Source: an uncultured Eudoraea sp.
GTDB lineage: Bacteria > Bacteroidota > Bacteroidia > Flavobacteriales > Flavobacteriaceae
Assembly: GCF_947490415.1 (NCBI RefSeq)
Contig: NZ_CANLGX010000002.1
Span: 248,001 to 312,000, forward strand
Reading direction: 5' to 3'
DNA length: 64,000 nucleotides
The notes under the pieces were generated by a model, which saw only the letters and a list, made by a program, of their open reading frames with translations, was not told the DNA's origin and did no database searches. Below, piece by piece: positions 36,361 through 44,892 of this stretch. Numbering within the stretch: the first letter of the stretch is position 1; every line of letters begins with the position of its first letter. The position numbers were made by a program, and so were the translations under genes.

Positions 36361-37146
36361 TTAGAGTAAATCTAATTTAATCCTGTTAGCCAATTCAGAT
36401 AAGTCTTTATACGGTACAAATTCGCCATTGTTTATATAAGAGATCAATCCGGTTTCTTCACTAAGCACTAAGGCAAGCGCGTCTGTACGCTCCGTAATTC
36501 CCACCGCTGCCCGGTGTCTCAAACCAAAACGCAAAGGAATATTACGTTCATTGGATAAAGGTAATATGACTCTGGTAGCTGTAATATAATTATTCTCTAT
36601 TATGGCTGCCCCATCATGTAATGGACTATTCTTATAAAAGATGCTTTCCAGGATAGGTTGATTAACTTCCACATTCATAGCATCTCCTGAAGATTTTACA
36701 AAATCCAGAGAATTACTTCGTTTGATTACCAAAATGGCCCCCGTCCTGCTTCTGCTCATTTTGTCGCAAGCCTTGAGAACTGCATCAACATCCAGTTTGG
36801 AAGCAATACCTTCCTGTCTTAAAAATTTAAATCGTTTTACGAAATTCCGTTTATTGGCAAAATTGGTAGAACCAATCATAAGCAGGAATTTCCGTATTTC
36901 CTGCTGGAAAACAACAATTAATGCAATTAAACCAACCGACATAAAACCACCAACCACACTACTGATCATTTTCATATCCAGTAATTGGGTCAATTTCCAA
37001 AATCCCCAAACGATAACAATTCCAATAAAGATATTGATAGCGACAGTGCCTCGTACCAGTTTGTAGATATAATATAGAAGTATAGCCACAAGGAGGATGT
37101 CTATGATGTCCGTGATTCTAAAATCCAGAAAGTTAAAAAAGTCCAA
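36361..37146 (-). CDS. cdaA: Diadenylate cyclase CdaA (DAC domain)
   Basis: A membrane-bound enzyme that makes c-di-AMP from two ATP. It has 261 residues: three N-terminal helices (about 10-30, 36-54, 60-83) and then the DAC domain. The catalytic motifs are DGAAII in HDGAAIIENN and the RHR of FGLRHRAAVGITE. The gene lies 45 bases after folP and 2 bases before the DUF3667 gene. In Firmicutes cdaA is near glmM; the folP partner is the usual Bacteroidota order. Confidence 0.95.
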   Translation of the reverse strand: MDFFNFLDFRITDIIDILLVAILLYYIYKLVRGTVAINIFIGIVIVWGFWKLTQLLDMKMISSVVGGFMSVGLIALIVVFQQEIRKFLLMIGSTNFANKRNFVKRFKFLRQEGIASKLDVDAVLKACDKMSRSRTGAILVIKRSNSLDFVKSSGDAMNVEVNQPILESIFYKNSPLHDGAAIIENNYITATRVILPLSNERNIPLRFGLRHRAAVGITERTDALALVLSEETGLISYINNGEFVPYKDLSELANRIKLDLL

Positions 37147-37191
37147 TCCTTGTCGTTTTTGTAAAATTAGAAAAAATAGGGGAACAAAAAA

Positions 37192-38025
37192 TTAATCTTC
37201 AGTTTGCTTTAAAGCTTCCAATAATTCAATGCACTCCACTGCTTCTTTAACGTCATGAACTCTCAAAATATTGGCCCCTTTGGTTAATGCATAGGTGTTT
37301 AGGGCAGTGGTGCCATTCAGCGCCTGATCTGGATTAGTACCTAAGGTCTTATAGATCATGGACTTTCTGCTTAAACCAACAAGAATTGGAAGTTCAAAAG
37401 TTTTAAAGAGATTCAGATGTTGTAACAAAGAAAAGTTCTGAAAAGTATTCTTGGCAAACCCAAAACCCGGATCCAGGATTATGTCATTAATGCCCAAAGA
37501 TTTGGCAACCGCTACTTTTTCTGAAAAATAATAGAGGATTTCTTCCAACAGATTGCTGTAATTGGTTTGTTGTGACATGTTCTGTGGATTTCCTTTCATG
37601 TGCATCATTACATATGGGACTTTAAATTCCGATATGGTTTGCATCATTTTAGCATCCATATTTCCGGCAGAGATATCATTGATCATTGCAGCTCCGTTTT
37701 CAAGGCAACGCCGGGCTACAACACTTCTGAAGGTATCTATAGACAAAAAGATATCCGGAAAATTCGTAATCAGCAGATTTACAACGGGCAAAATCCTTTT
37801 TATTTCTTCTTCTTCAGAAATATTGGTTGCACCCGGTTTTGAACTATAGGCTCCCACGTCTACAAAAGTGGCTCCTGCTTCCAGTATTTTTTCTACCTTT
37901 TTTAAAATGGAGACTTCATCCTCGTGTTTTCCTCCATCATAAAAAGAATCGGGGGTAATATTTAAAACCCCCATAACTTTAGGCTTTTTTAAATCAATCA
38001 ATGTGCCCTTGCAATTTATTGTCAT
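37192..38025 (-). CDS. folP: Dihydropteroate synthase
   Basis: Joins p-aminobenzoate to dihydropterin pyrophosphate in folate synthesis, the target of sulfonamides. It has 277 residues: VMGVLNITPDSFYDGGKH near the start (pyrophosphate-binding loop), FVDVGAYSSKPGA, DTFRSVVA, INDISAGN, MHMKGNP, DPGFGFAKN and LVGLSRKSM, in the TIM-barrel order of DHPS. First gene of the minus-strand folP-cdaA-DUF3667 run. Confidence 0.96.
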   Translation of the reverse strand: MTINCKGTLIDLKKPKVMGVLNITPDSFYDGGKHEDEVSILKKVEKILEAGATFVDVGAYSSKPGATNISEEEEIKRILPVVNLLITNFPDIFLSIDTFRSVVARRCLENGAAMINDISAGNMDAKMMQTISEFKVPYVMMHMKGNPQNMSQQTNYSNLLEEILYYFSEKVAVAKSLGINDIILDPGFGFAKNTFQNFSLLQHLNLFKTFELPILVGLSRKSMIYKTLGTNPDQALNGTTALNTYALTKGANILRVHDVKEAVECIELLEALKQTED

Positions 38026-38138
38026 AGGATTTTTTTAAACCATTTGGAGTGCAAATTATTTTGAAGACCAAGATTAATCTACGAACTTTGATGTTTCCAT
38101 TATTTTGGGTGAAATTTACGCAAATTAGAACAATTTAC

Positions 38139-38696
38139 ATGCAGCAAACCTCGGAACAATACGATGCCATAATAACTACTTGCAGGGACTTATTTTCAAA
38201 GAAGATGAAGGATTATGGAAGTGCCTGGCGAATATTGAGGCTCCCTTCTTTAACAGATCAAATTTATATTAAGGCTCAGCGCATTAGAAGTTTACAGGAA
38301 AACGAGGTCCGAAAAGTAGACGAAGGCGAAAAATCTGAATTTATTGGGATTATCAATTACTCCATAATGGCACTCATACAATTGGAAAAGGGAGTTGCAC
38401 AGGAACCCGATTTACCTCCGGCAGAAGCCATTAGTTTATACAACAAGCATGTGGGGGCTACCAAATCGCTTATGGAAAATAAGAATCATGACTATGGGGA
38501 AGCCTGGCGCGATATGCGGGTAAGTTCATTGACTGATCTTATTATTCAAAAATTATTAAGAGTTAAACAAATTGAGGATAATAAAGGAAAAACTTTGGTT
38601 AGTGAAGGAATTGAAGCGAACTATCAGGATATCATCAATTATTCTGTCTTTGCACTGATTCATATGAACGAAGCTAATAATCAAAAAAAGCAATAA
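38139..38696 (+). CDS. DUF1599 protein with internal duplication
   Basis: A 185-residue protein starting at Met 38139 (MQQTSEQYDAIITT); the longer frame to 38049 begins before any promoter-like signal and is unlikely. It contains two copies of one unit: KMKDYGSAWRILRLPSLTDQ ... INYSIMALIQL and KNHDYGEAWRDMRVSSLTDL ... INYSVFALIHM. Each has DYG.AWR and SLTD.I. In some annotations the domain is called nucleotide-modification-associated, but no reaction is proven. Part of a conserved Bacteroidota block with the next genes (folP divergent, BT_3928 5 bases downstream). Confidence 0.85.
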   Translation: MQQTSEQYDAIITTCRDLFSKKMKDYGSAWRILRLPSLTDQIYIKAQRIRSLQENEVRKVDEGEKSEFIGIINYSIMALIQLEKGVAQEPDLPPAEAISLYNKHVGATKSLMENKNHDYGEAWRDMRVSSLTDLIIQKLLRVKQIEDNKGKTLVSEGIEANYQDIINYSVFALIHMNEANNQKKQ

Positions 38697-38701
38697 ACAG
38701 T

Positions 38702-39799
38702 ATGAAACACCTGGTTGGCTTTTCACGAGTTTTTGTTGGAATACTCTTTATTATCAGCGGTTTTATTAAGCTTAATGATCCGGTTGGCTTTTCGTTCAAA
38801 CTGGAAGAATATTTTAGTCAGGGAGTACTCGATTTGCCATTTTTAATGCCTTATGCTCTGGCAATATCAATTTTTGTAGTTATTTTTGAAGTGGTATTAG
38901 GTGTATTCCTCCTAATAGGCTATCGCAAGAGTTTTACACTCTGGAGTCTTTTACTCATGATTGTGTTTTTTACTTTTCTTACCTTTTATTCTGCTTATTT
39001 CAATAAGGTAACAGATTGCGGTTGTTTTGGAGACGCAATTAAATTGACCCCATGGGAGTCATTCACAAAAGATGTGGTCCTGCTGGTGCTTATCTTAATT
39101 TTATACTTTGGCAGGCAACATATCAAGCCACTTTTTAATCAGGGGGTCAGACAAATAATAGCTTTGGTAGCTGTAGTTATATGTATTATTTATGGAAACT
39201 ATGTGCTTAACCATTTGCCTGTAATCGACTTCAGGCCCTATGAGATTGGGGCCAATATAGAAGATGGCATGGAATTTCCCGAAGACGCTCCCAACGCCAT
39301 ATTTGAATATGCATGGAAATTCAATGTAAACGGAAAGGAACAAGTTTTGGTTACGCAAGGAGAATACCCTGAGGTTGATGGTGAATTTATAGGTGTAGAG
39401 ACCGAAGAAATACAGAAGGGGTATGAGCCTCCAATACATGATTTTACAATAGAGCAACAAGGCGAAGATTTTACGGCTTTATTAATGCAGGAACCTAAAT
39501 TACTGATAGTAATCGCCTATGATTTGGCTAAAAGCGAATATGAAGCCTTTGAAAAAATAAAAATAGTTTCCGATAAAGCTGATGGACTGGGGTATAAAGT
39601 TATAGGAATGTCTGCCTCGAATGAGGATTGGACACGAAAAATAATAGAAGAATATCAACTGGGATTTGAATTTTATTTTACCGATGAGACAACACTGAAG
39701 ACCATTGTTCGGTCTAACCCCGGGCTTTTAATCCTGGAACGGGGCACTATTACTCAAAAGGTACACTTTAATGATATTGAAGATTTGGAGCTTGAATAA
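38702..39799 (+). CDS. BT_3928-like protein with DoxX/MauE membrane domain
   Basis: A 365-residue protein. Residues about 1-130 form four transmembrane helices of the DoxX/MauE type (VGILFIISGFIKLNDPVGFS then FEVVLGVFLLIG) with a cysteine pair in DCGCFGD. A fifth helix follows near 150-168, and then a soluble domain with a thioredoxin-like feel (LLIVIAYDLAKSE, VIGMSASNEDW, PGLLILERG). The CGC pair suggests redox chemistry, but I have no direct evidence. It is 5 bases after the DUF1599 gene, so it is in the same operon. Confidence 0.82.
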   Translation: MKHLVGFSRVFVGILFIISGFIKLNDPVGFSFKLEEYFSQGVLDLPFLMPYALAISIFVVIFEVVLGVFLLIGYRKSFTLWSLLLMIVFFTFLTFYSAYFNKVTDCGCFGDAIKLTPWESFTKDVVLLVLILILYFGRQHIKPLFNQGVRQIIALVAVVICIIYGNYVLNHLPVIDFRPYEIGANIEDGMEFPEDAPNAIFEYAWKFNVNGKEQVLVTQGEYPEVDGEFIGVETEEIQKGYEPPIHDFTIEQQGEDFTALLMQEPKLLIVIAYDLAKSEYEAFEKIKIVSDKADGLGYKVIGMSASNEDWTRKIIEEYQLGFEFYFTDETTLKTIVRSNPGLLILERGTITQKVHFNDIEDLELE

Positions 39800-39882
39800 T
39801 TTATGGAGTCCTCACCATGCAGCAATCGGTAATGAATAACTAGAAACAAACAACACTTATTGTAAACATAAAAAAACTAGAA

Positions 39883-40632
39883 ATGAGAAGTAAAATAGTA
39901 GCCGGGAATTGGAAAATGAACAAGAACTTAAGTGAAACCAAGGCTTTGTTGAGTGAATTATTAGAAAAATTACCGAAGACAGAGGCAAAGGTTATTGTGG
40001 CCCCTACATATGTTAATCTGGAAAGTGCGGCCCGTATTTTGCAATCATCAGACATAAAAGTCGCTGCCCAGAATATGCATTTTGCCAAAAGTGGGGCTTA
40101 TACCGGTGAAATTTCTGCGGATATGCTTCTAAACATCAATGTGGATACCGTAATTATTGGGCATTCAGAGCGCAGGGCATATTTTGGAGAAACAGATGAT
40201 CTACTGGCCAAAAAAGTGGAAGCTGCATTGGCAAATAACATGCAGGTAATATTTTGCTTTGGAGAAGAATTGGAAGAGCGAAAGTCGGGCAATCATTTCA
40301 ATGTCGTAGAATCACAGCTAAAAAACGGTCTTTTTAACTTACCAGCTGAGGCGTGGCAACATATAGTTCTTGCCTATGAACCTGTCTGGGCCATAGGTAC
40401 AGGAGAAACTGCCTCTCCCGAACAGGCTCAGGAAATGCACGCCTTTATCCGTAAGACGATTACAGAAGCCTATGATTCGTCAATAGCGAATGAAGTATCC
40501 ATTTTGTATGGAGGAAGTGTAAAACCTTCGAATGCCCAGGAGATTTTCTCAAAACCCGATGTGGATGGGGGATTAATAGGCGGGGCAGCTTTGGTAGCAG
40601 ATGACTTCATTGCCATTATTAAGGCCATCTGA
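39883..40632 (+). CDS. tpiA: Triosephosphate isomerase
   Basis: Interconverts glyceraldehyde-3-phosphate and dihydroxyacetone phosphate. The 249-residue TIM barrel begins AGNWKMN (substrate lysine Lys11). His94 (IIGHSERR) and Glu166 (AYEPVWAIGTG) are the catalytic residues, and LYGGSVKPSNA with IGGAAL binds phosphate. All present. Starts 84 bases after BT_3928 and ends six bases before prmA. Confidence 0.97.
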   Translation: MRSKIVAGNWKMNKNLSETKALLSELLEKLPKTEAKVIVAPTYVNLESAARILQSSDIKVAAQNMHFAKSGAYTGEISADMLLNINVDTVIIGHSERRAYFGETDDLLAKKVEAALANNMQVIFCFGEELEERKSGNHFNVVESQLKNGLFNLPAEAWQHIVLAYEPVWAIGTGETASPEQAQEMHAFIRKTITEAYDSSIANEVSILYGGSVKPSNAQEIFSKPDVDGGLIGGAALVADDFIAIIKAI

Positions 40633-40638
40633 ACTTTT

Positions 40639-41472
40639 ATGCAAGAACTCTTTCTGGAATATCGATTTTCGATAAATCCATTGCAACCTGCTGTGGATAT
40701 CTTAATAGCTGAACTGGCCGAACTGGGTTTTGACAGTTTTTTGGAAACCCGGGATGGTTTGCTCGCTTATGTCAAAAAGGAGTTATGGAACCCCGCGGAC
40801 TTGCGAAATGTACACATCCTTGCCAATGAAGATTTTGATATTGATTATGAAGTATCTGAAATAGTACAGGAAAACTGGAATGAACAATGGGAAAAGAATT
40901 TTGAACCTATTAATGTAGATAATCAATGTGTTGTAAGAGCCCCATTTCATGAAAAGCAGGATGTTGCCTATGATATAGTTATAACTCCTAAGATGAGTTT
41001 TGGTACCGGGCACCATGAAACTACACATATGATGCTTGAAATGGTTTTGGCATTAGATTTCAAGGATAAGTCTGTATTGGATATGGGCTGTGGAACCGGT
41101 GTTTTGGCCATTCTGGCCGCAATGAAAGGAGCCCGTTCTGTGGATGCAATTGATATAGATAACTGGAGTTATCTGAATGCTATGGAAAATGTTTCTGGTA
41201 ATGGCTGTGAACAGATTAAGGTGTTTGAAGGTGATGTTAGTTTATTGACAAACCAAAGCTATGATATCATCTTAGCGAATATAAACCGCAATATTTTGCT
41301 GTCAGATATCTCAGTTTATGCAGGGCATCTGAAAAAAGATGGGGTATTACTTTTAAGTGGTTTTTATAAAGAAGATATTGCTCTTATTTCAAAGGAATGT
41401 GCCGCCCACGGACTTTCATTTCAAGAAAATCTGGAAAAAAATAACTGGGTTGCTTCAAAATATGTATTTTAG
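40639..41472 (+). CDS. prmA: Ribosomal protein L11 methyltransferase
   Basis: SAM-dependent trimethylation of ribosomal protein L11. It has 277 residues: an N-terminal substrate-recognition domain, FGTGHHETTHMML as the PrmA signature, the SAM loop VLDMGCGTGVLAIL, the acidic DAIDIDNWS, and the NPPY-like catalytic ILANINRNIL. It starts at ATG six bases after tpiA. Confidence 0.95.
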   Translation: MQELFLEYRFSINPLQPAVDILIAELAELGFDSFLETRDGLLAYVKKELWNPADLRNVHILANEDFDIDYEVSEIVQENWNEQWEKNFEPINVDNQCVVRAPFHEKQDVAYDIVITPKMSFGTGHHETTHMMLEMVLALDFKDKSVLDMGCGTGVLAILAAMKGARSVDAIDIDNWSYLNAMENVSGNGCEQIKVFEGDVSLLTNQSYDIILANINRNILLSDISVYAGHLKKDGVLLLSGFYKEDIALISKECAAHGLSFQENLEKNNWVASKYVF

Positions 41473-41493
41473 TTAATACAAAAACCTATCTGT

Positions 41494-41769
41494 ATGAGTA
41501 CTAAGGAAAAAGTCTCCGAAGAACTACTTTTGGATGAGGAGACGTTAAAACAAAATGAAATAGTATTGTTCAATGATGAAGTAAATACCTTTGAGCATGT
41601 TATTCATACGTTAATTAATGTTTGTGAACATACCGCAGAGCAGGCAGAACAATGTTCATTAATAGTTCATTATAAAGGCAAATGCACGGTCAAAACAGGG
41701 GAATATAAGGAATTAGAACCCCGTTGCAGCAAATTATTGCAAGCAGGATTGAGTGCTGAGATTGTTTAA
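41494..41769 (+). CDS. clpS: ATP-dependent Clp protease adaptor ClpS
   Basis: A 91-residue adaptor that delivers N-degron proteins to ClpAP. It has VLFNDEVNTFEHVI near residue 28 and the helix with CEHTAEQAEQC, plus the GKCTVKTGEYKELEPRCSKL end. In Bacteroidota ClpS is usually next to prmA, as here, 21 bases downstream, so it should be on the same transcript. No terminator is visible before the next gene. Confidence 0.94.
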   Translation: MSTKEKVSEELLLDEETLKQNEIVLFNDEVNTFEHVIHTLINVCEHTAEQAEQCSLIVHYKGKCTVKTGEYKELEPRCSKLLQAGLSAEIV

Positions 41770-41853
41770 GTTTTTAATGTTCTGTATGTTTAATAAGAGA
41801 GATAATATTCTTTTCTTACCTTTAAAAGAATAGTTCCTCTTTATACGCTTAAT

Positions 41854-44655
41854 TTGAGAATAGCCTTTATTCTTCTGTTATTATTTTGCAATTTCTTGGG
41901 TTATACTCAGGAATTACCTCCTATTCAAAATTACGCTCCCGTTGATTACGGGGCAGGAACACAAAATTGGACAATTTCCCAGTCCGGGGAAAAGTTTATT
42001 TATGTAGCCAATAATGCCGGGTTGCTTGAATTTAATGGAGCTCAATGGAAATTGTACCCTTCTCCAAATGGCACTTATATAAGATCTGTTAATGTAGTTG
42101 GAGATTTAATTTACACCGGATGCTATATGGAGTTTGGGTATTGGGAGAGAAATGAACACGGAATTTTGAATTATGTTTCCCTGACTAATAAACTTGAGGA
42201 AGATTTAATTGAAGATGAACAATTCTGGAATATCCTGGAATTTGAAAAATGGCTATTGTTTCAGTCATTAGATCGTATATATATTTATGATACAACCGAT
42301 AAGACCTTTGATATTCTGGAGGCTAAAAGTATCAGGGCGAAAATTTTTAATGTTGATGATACCATCTATTTTCAAAATGTAAACGAGGGTATTTTTAAGA
42401 TAGAAAATGGGAAATCGGTATTAGTTTCCAATGATGAGGTAATTAAGAAAAACGTCGTTGTAGGGGTGTTTTCTATTAATAATCGGTTATTAATACTTAC
42501 GGAACGCAGTGAGTTTTATTTCCTCACGCCAAAAGGTCTTGAAAGTTGGAATATTGAAGGAAGTAAAGAATTGTCCTCGGTTAATGTATATAGCAGTTTA
42601 CGCCTGGAGGACGGTAGTTTCATTTTGGGAACAATTTCAAAGGGTATTTATCATCTGGATACCAATGGACGGATTATTAGAAAAATTAACCAGGCTAAAG
42701 GATTAAATAACAATACGGTACTTTCAATATTTGAGGATGTTGAAAACAATCTTTGGTTGGGATTGGATAACGGGATAAGTACCATAAATTTAAATTCTCC
42801 ATTTAATGAATATATTGATAAAATCGGAAGATTAGGTGCTGTCTATGCCTCAATTATTTTTGATAATATTCTTTATCTGGGAACAAATCAGGGCTTATTT
42901 TATAAGAGGCTGAATGAGGAAGGGGATTTTGAGTTTGTTGAAAAAACCAACGGCCAGGTCTGGTGCCTTAAATCTATCGACAATACATTATTCTGTGGTC
43001 ATAATGCGGGAACTTTTGTTATTGAGGATAATTTGGCAAAGCAAATATCAGAATTTCCAGGGACCTGGAATTTTAAGGCCATTTCAGATAATCCTAATCT
43101 AATTCTGCAAGGTAATTACTCCGGGTTGAGTATTATTGAGAAATTAAATGAGGAATGGCGATTTAGAAACAAAATAGAAGGTTTTGACATTTCCAGTCGT
43201 TTTATAGAATTCATAGGGCAAAATCAAATTTTAGTGAATCATGAAAACAAAGGAATTTTTAATATTTCCGTAGATAAGGATTTTAAGCGAGTATTAAATA
43301 TTGAAGAAGAAACATCAAAAGGTATTGGTTCCAGCCTTATTTCCTATAATAACAATCCCCTGTACACTACTAATAATGGGGTTTTTAAATATGACAGAGA
43401 ACATAAGAAGTTTACATTAGATTCTTTATTAACCGGTAAATTATTTAATAAAGATGAGGGTATAATAGGGGTTTTGAATGCGGATAATAATGCAAATAGG
43501 CTTTGGGGGTTCACAGAATCTAATATTGTATATGTATCTCCTGGTAAATTTAATAATGAGCCTCAAGCGGTTAGAATACCGGTTCCATCATACTTTAGGA
43601 GAATTCTGGGAGTCCCGGGATTTGAATCGATTACACCTTTAAATAAACGACTATACTTAATCGGAATTTCCAATGGATATATAACATTGGATTTAGAAAA
43701 GTTGAAGCCCAAAGAATACATAATTAGTATAAATGGAATTTCGAAGGAATTTCATGATGCACCAGGTGACAGAATCTCTTTTAATGGTCCAAGCGAACTT
43801 GATTTTAAAGAAAATAATCTAAATTTTTCATTTGGGGTAGCGGAGTATGATAAATACTCGGAGGTAAATTATCAGTACAAGTTGGATGGCGCTTATGACA
43901 ATTGGAGTAATTGGTCTTTAATTCCGGAAATATCCTTTAAGAATTTACCCTATGGAGATTATAAATTTAATGTTAGAGCCCGTGTGGGTAATACATTAAC
44001 AAAAAATACGGCAACTTATGAGTTTGTTATCCTTCGCCCCTGGTACGCATCTGTTTGGGCAATTATCGCATATGTCTTAGCCGCACTATTTCTCGCTGTG
44101 CTAACCCATAAAATATACCGGGGATATTATAAAAAGCAACAAAAAAGACTTTTAAGTGAGAACAAAAGGAAGCTTAAGCAGAAAAAATTGAAGGCTCAAA
44201 AGGAAATTATTCAAATTAGAAATGAACAACTACAAAATGAGATAGAAAGTAAGAATAGGGAACTTGCCATCTCCACCATGAGCATTATACGAAAAAATGA
44301 ATTTCTAAACGCTATCAAGGACCAGTTAAAAGATAGTGAATCTGATCTTCAGGTGCGTAATGTAATCAATATTATAGACCGGAATATTAATAATTCAGAT
44401 GATTGGAAATTTTTCGAAGAAGCCTTCAATAATGCGGATAAAGGATTCTTAAAGAAAATCAGGAAACTACACCCTGAATTAACACCGAATGATCTTCGTT
44501 TGAGTGCTTACCTGAGACTAAACCTTTCATCAAAGGAGATAGCACCCCTGTTAAACATATCCGTTCGAAGTGTAGAGGTCAAACGATATCGATTGCGTAA
44601 AAAAATCAACCTTTTGCACGAAGAGAGTCTTACGGACTACATTTTAGGACTCTAG
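41854..44655 (+). CDS. Membrane sensor-regulator: propeller, triple-tyrosine domain and LuxR-type HTH
   Basis: A 933-residue one-component regulator. It has a signal peptide (MRIAFILLLLFCNFLGYTQ) that needs the TTG start at 41854, since no ATG precedes it. The periplasmic part is a beta-propeller of two-component-regulator type (residues about 25-640, e.g. NTVLSIFEDVENNLWLGL) and a Y_Y_Y domain (about 640-725). The transmembrane helix is about 731-752, followed by a basic coiled coil and, at about 875-930, a LuxR-type HTH with LSSKEIAPLLNISVRSVEV. There is no histidine kinase or receiver domain. Its position right before susC makes it the likely regulator of the glucan locus; the sensed sugar is inferred. 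Confidence 0.85.
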   Translation: MRIAFILLLLFCNFLGYTQELPPIQNYAPVDYGAGTQNWTISQSGEKFIYVANNAGLLEFNGAQWKLYPSPNGTYIRSVNVVGDLIYTGCYMEFGYWERNEHGILNYVSLTNKLEEDLIEDEQFWNILEFEKWLLFQSLDRIYIYDTTDKTFDILEAKSIRAKIFNVDDTIYFQNVNEGIFKIENGKSVLVSNDEVIKKNVVVGVFSINNRLLILTERSEFYFLTPKGLESWNIEGSKELSSVNVYSSLRLEDGSFILGTISKGIYHLDTNGRIIRKINQAKGLNNNTVLSIFEDVENNLWLGLDNGISTINLNSPFNEYIDKIGRLGAVYASIIFDNILYLGTNQGLFYKRLNEEGDFEFVEKTNGQVWCLKSIDNTLFCGHNAGTFVIEDNLAKQISEFPGTWNFKAISDNPNLILQGNYSGLSIIEKLNEEWRFRNKIEGFDISSRFIEFIGQNQILVNHENKGIFNISVDKDFKRVLNIEEETSKGIGSSLISYNNNPLYTTNNGVFKYDREHKKFTLDSLLTGKLFNKDEGIIGVLNADNNANRLWGFTESNIVYVSPGKFNNEPQAVRIPVPSYFRRILGVPGFESITPLNKRLYLIGISNGYITLDLEKLKPKEYIISINGISKEFHDAPGDRISFNGPSELDFKENNLNFSFGVAEYDKYSEVNYQYKLDGAYDNWSNWSLIPEISFKNLPYGDYKFNVRARVGNTLTKNTATYEFVILRPWYASVWAIIAYVLAALFLAVLTHKIYRGYYKKQQKRLLSENKRKLKQKKLKAQKEIIQIRNEQLQNEIESKNRELAISTMSIIRKNEFLNAIKDQLKDSESDLQVRNVINIIDRNINNSDDWKFFEEAFNNADKGFLKKIRKLHPELTPNDLRLSAYLRLNLSSKEIAPLLNISVRSVEVKRYRLRKKINLLHEESLTDYILGL

Positions 44656-44750
44656 TAAAGTACTACATTAAGTTATTTTACCACAACATTACCTATACAG
44701 GGTTTTTTATCTTAAGGTTCTGTTAATTTTTCTAATCCTTTATAAAATAT

Positions 44751-44779
44751 GAAACCCTTAATATTTTAGGGGTTTTTTT
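44751..44779 (+). terminator. Weak terminator after the regulator gene
   Basis: AAACCC pairs with GGGTTT around an AT-rich loop, followed by seven T, about 100 bases after the regulator stop. It separates the regulator from the SusC operon. Confidence 0.6.
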
Positions 44780-44892
44780 GACTAAATGACAAAAACACTA
44801 CATTATATTTATCATGTATGTTTTTTGTAGTGGTAGTATTTATAAATACCTAACACCAAAATTATATATTGCCAGTTCAAAATATACTACAC

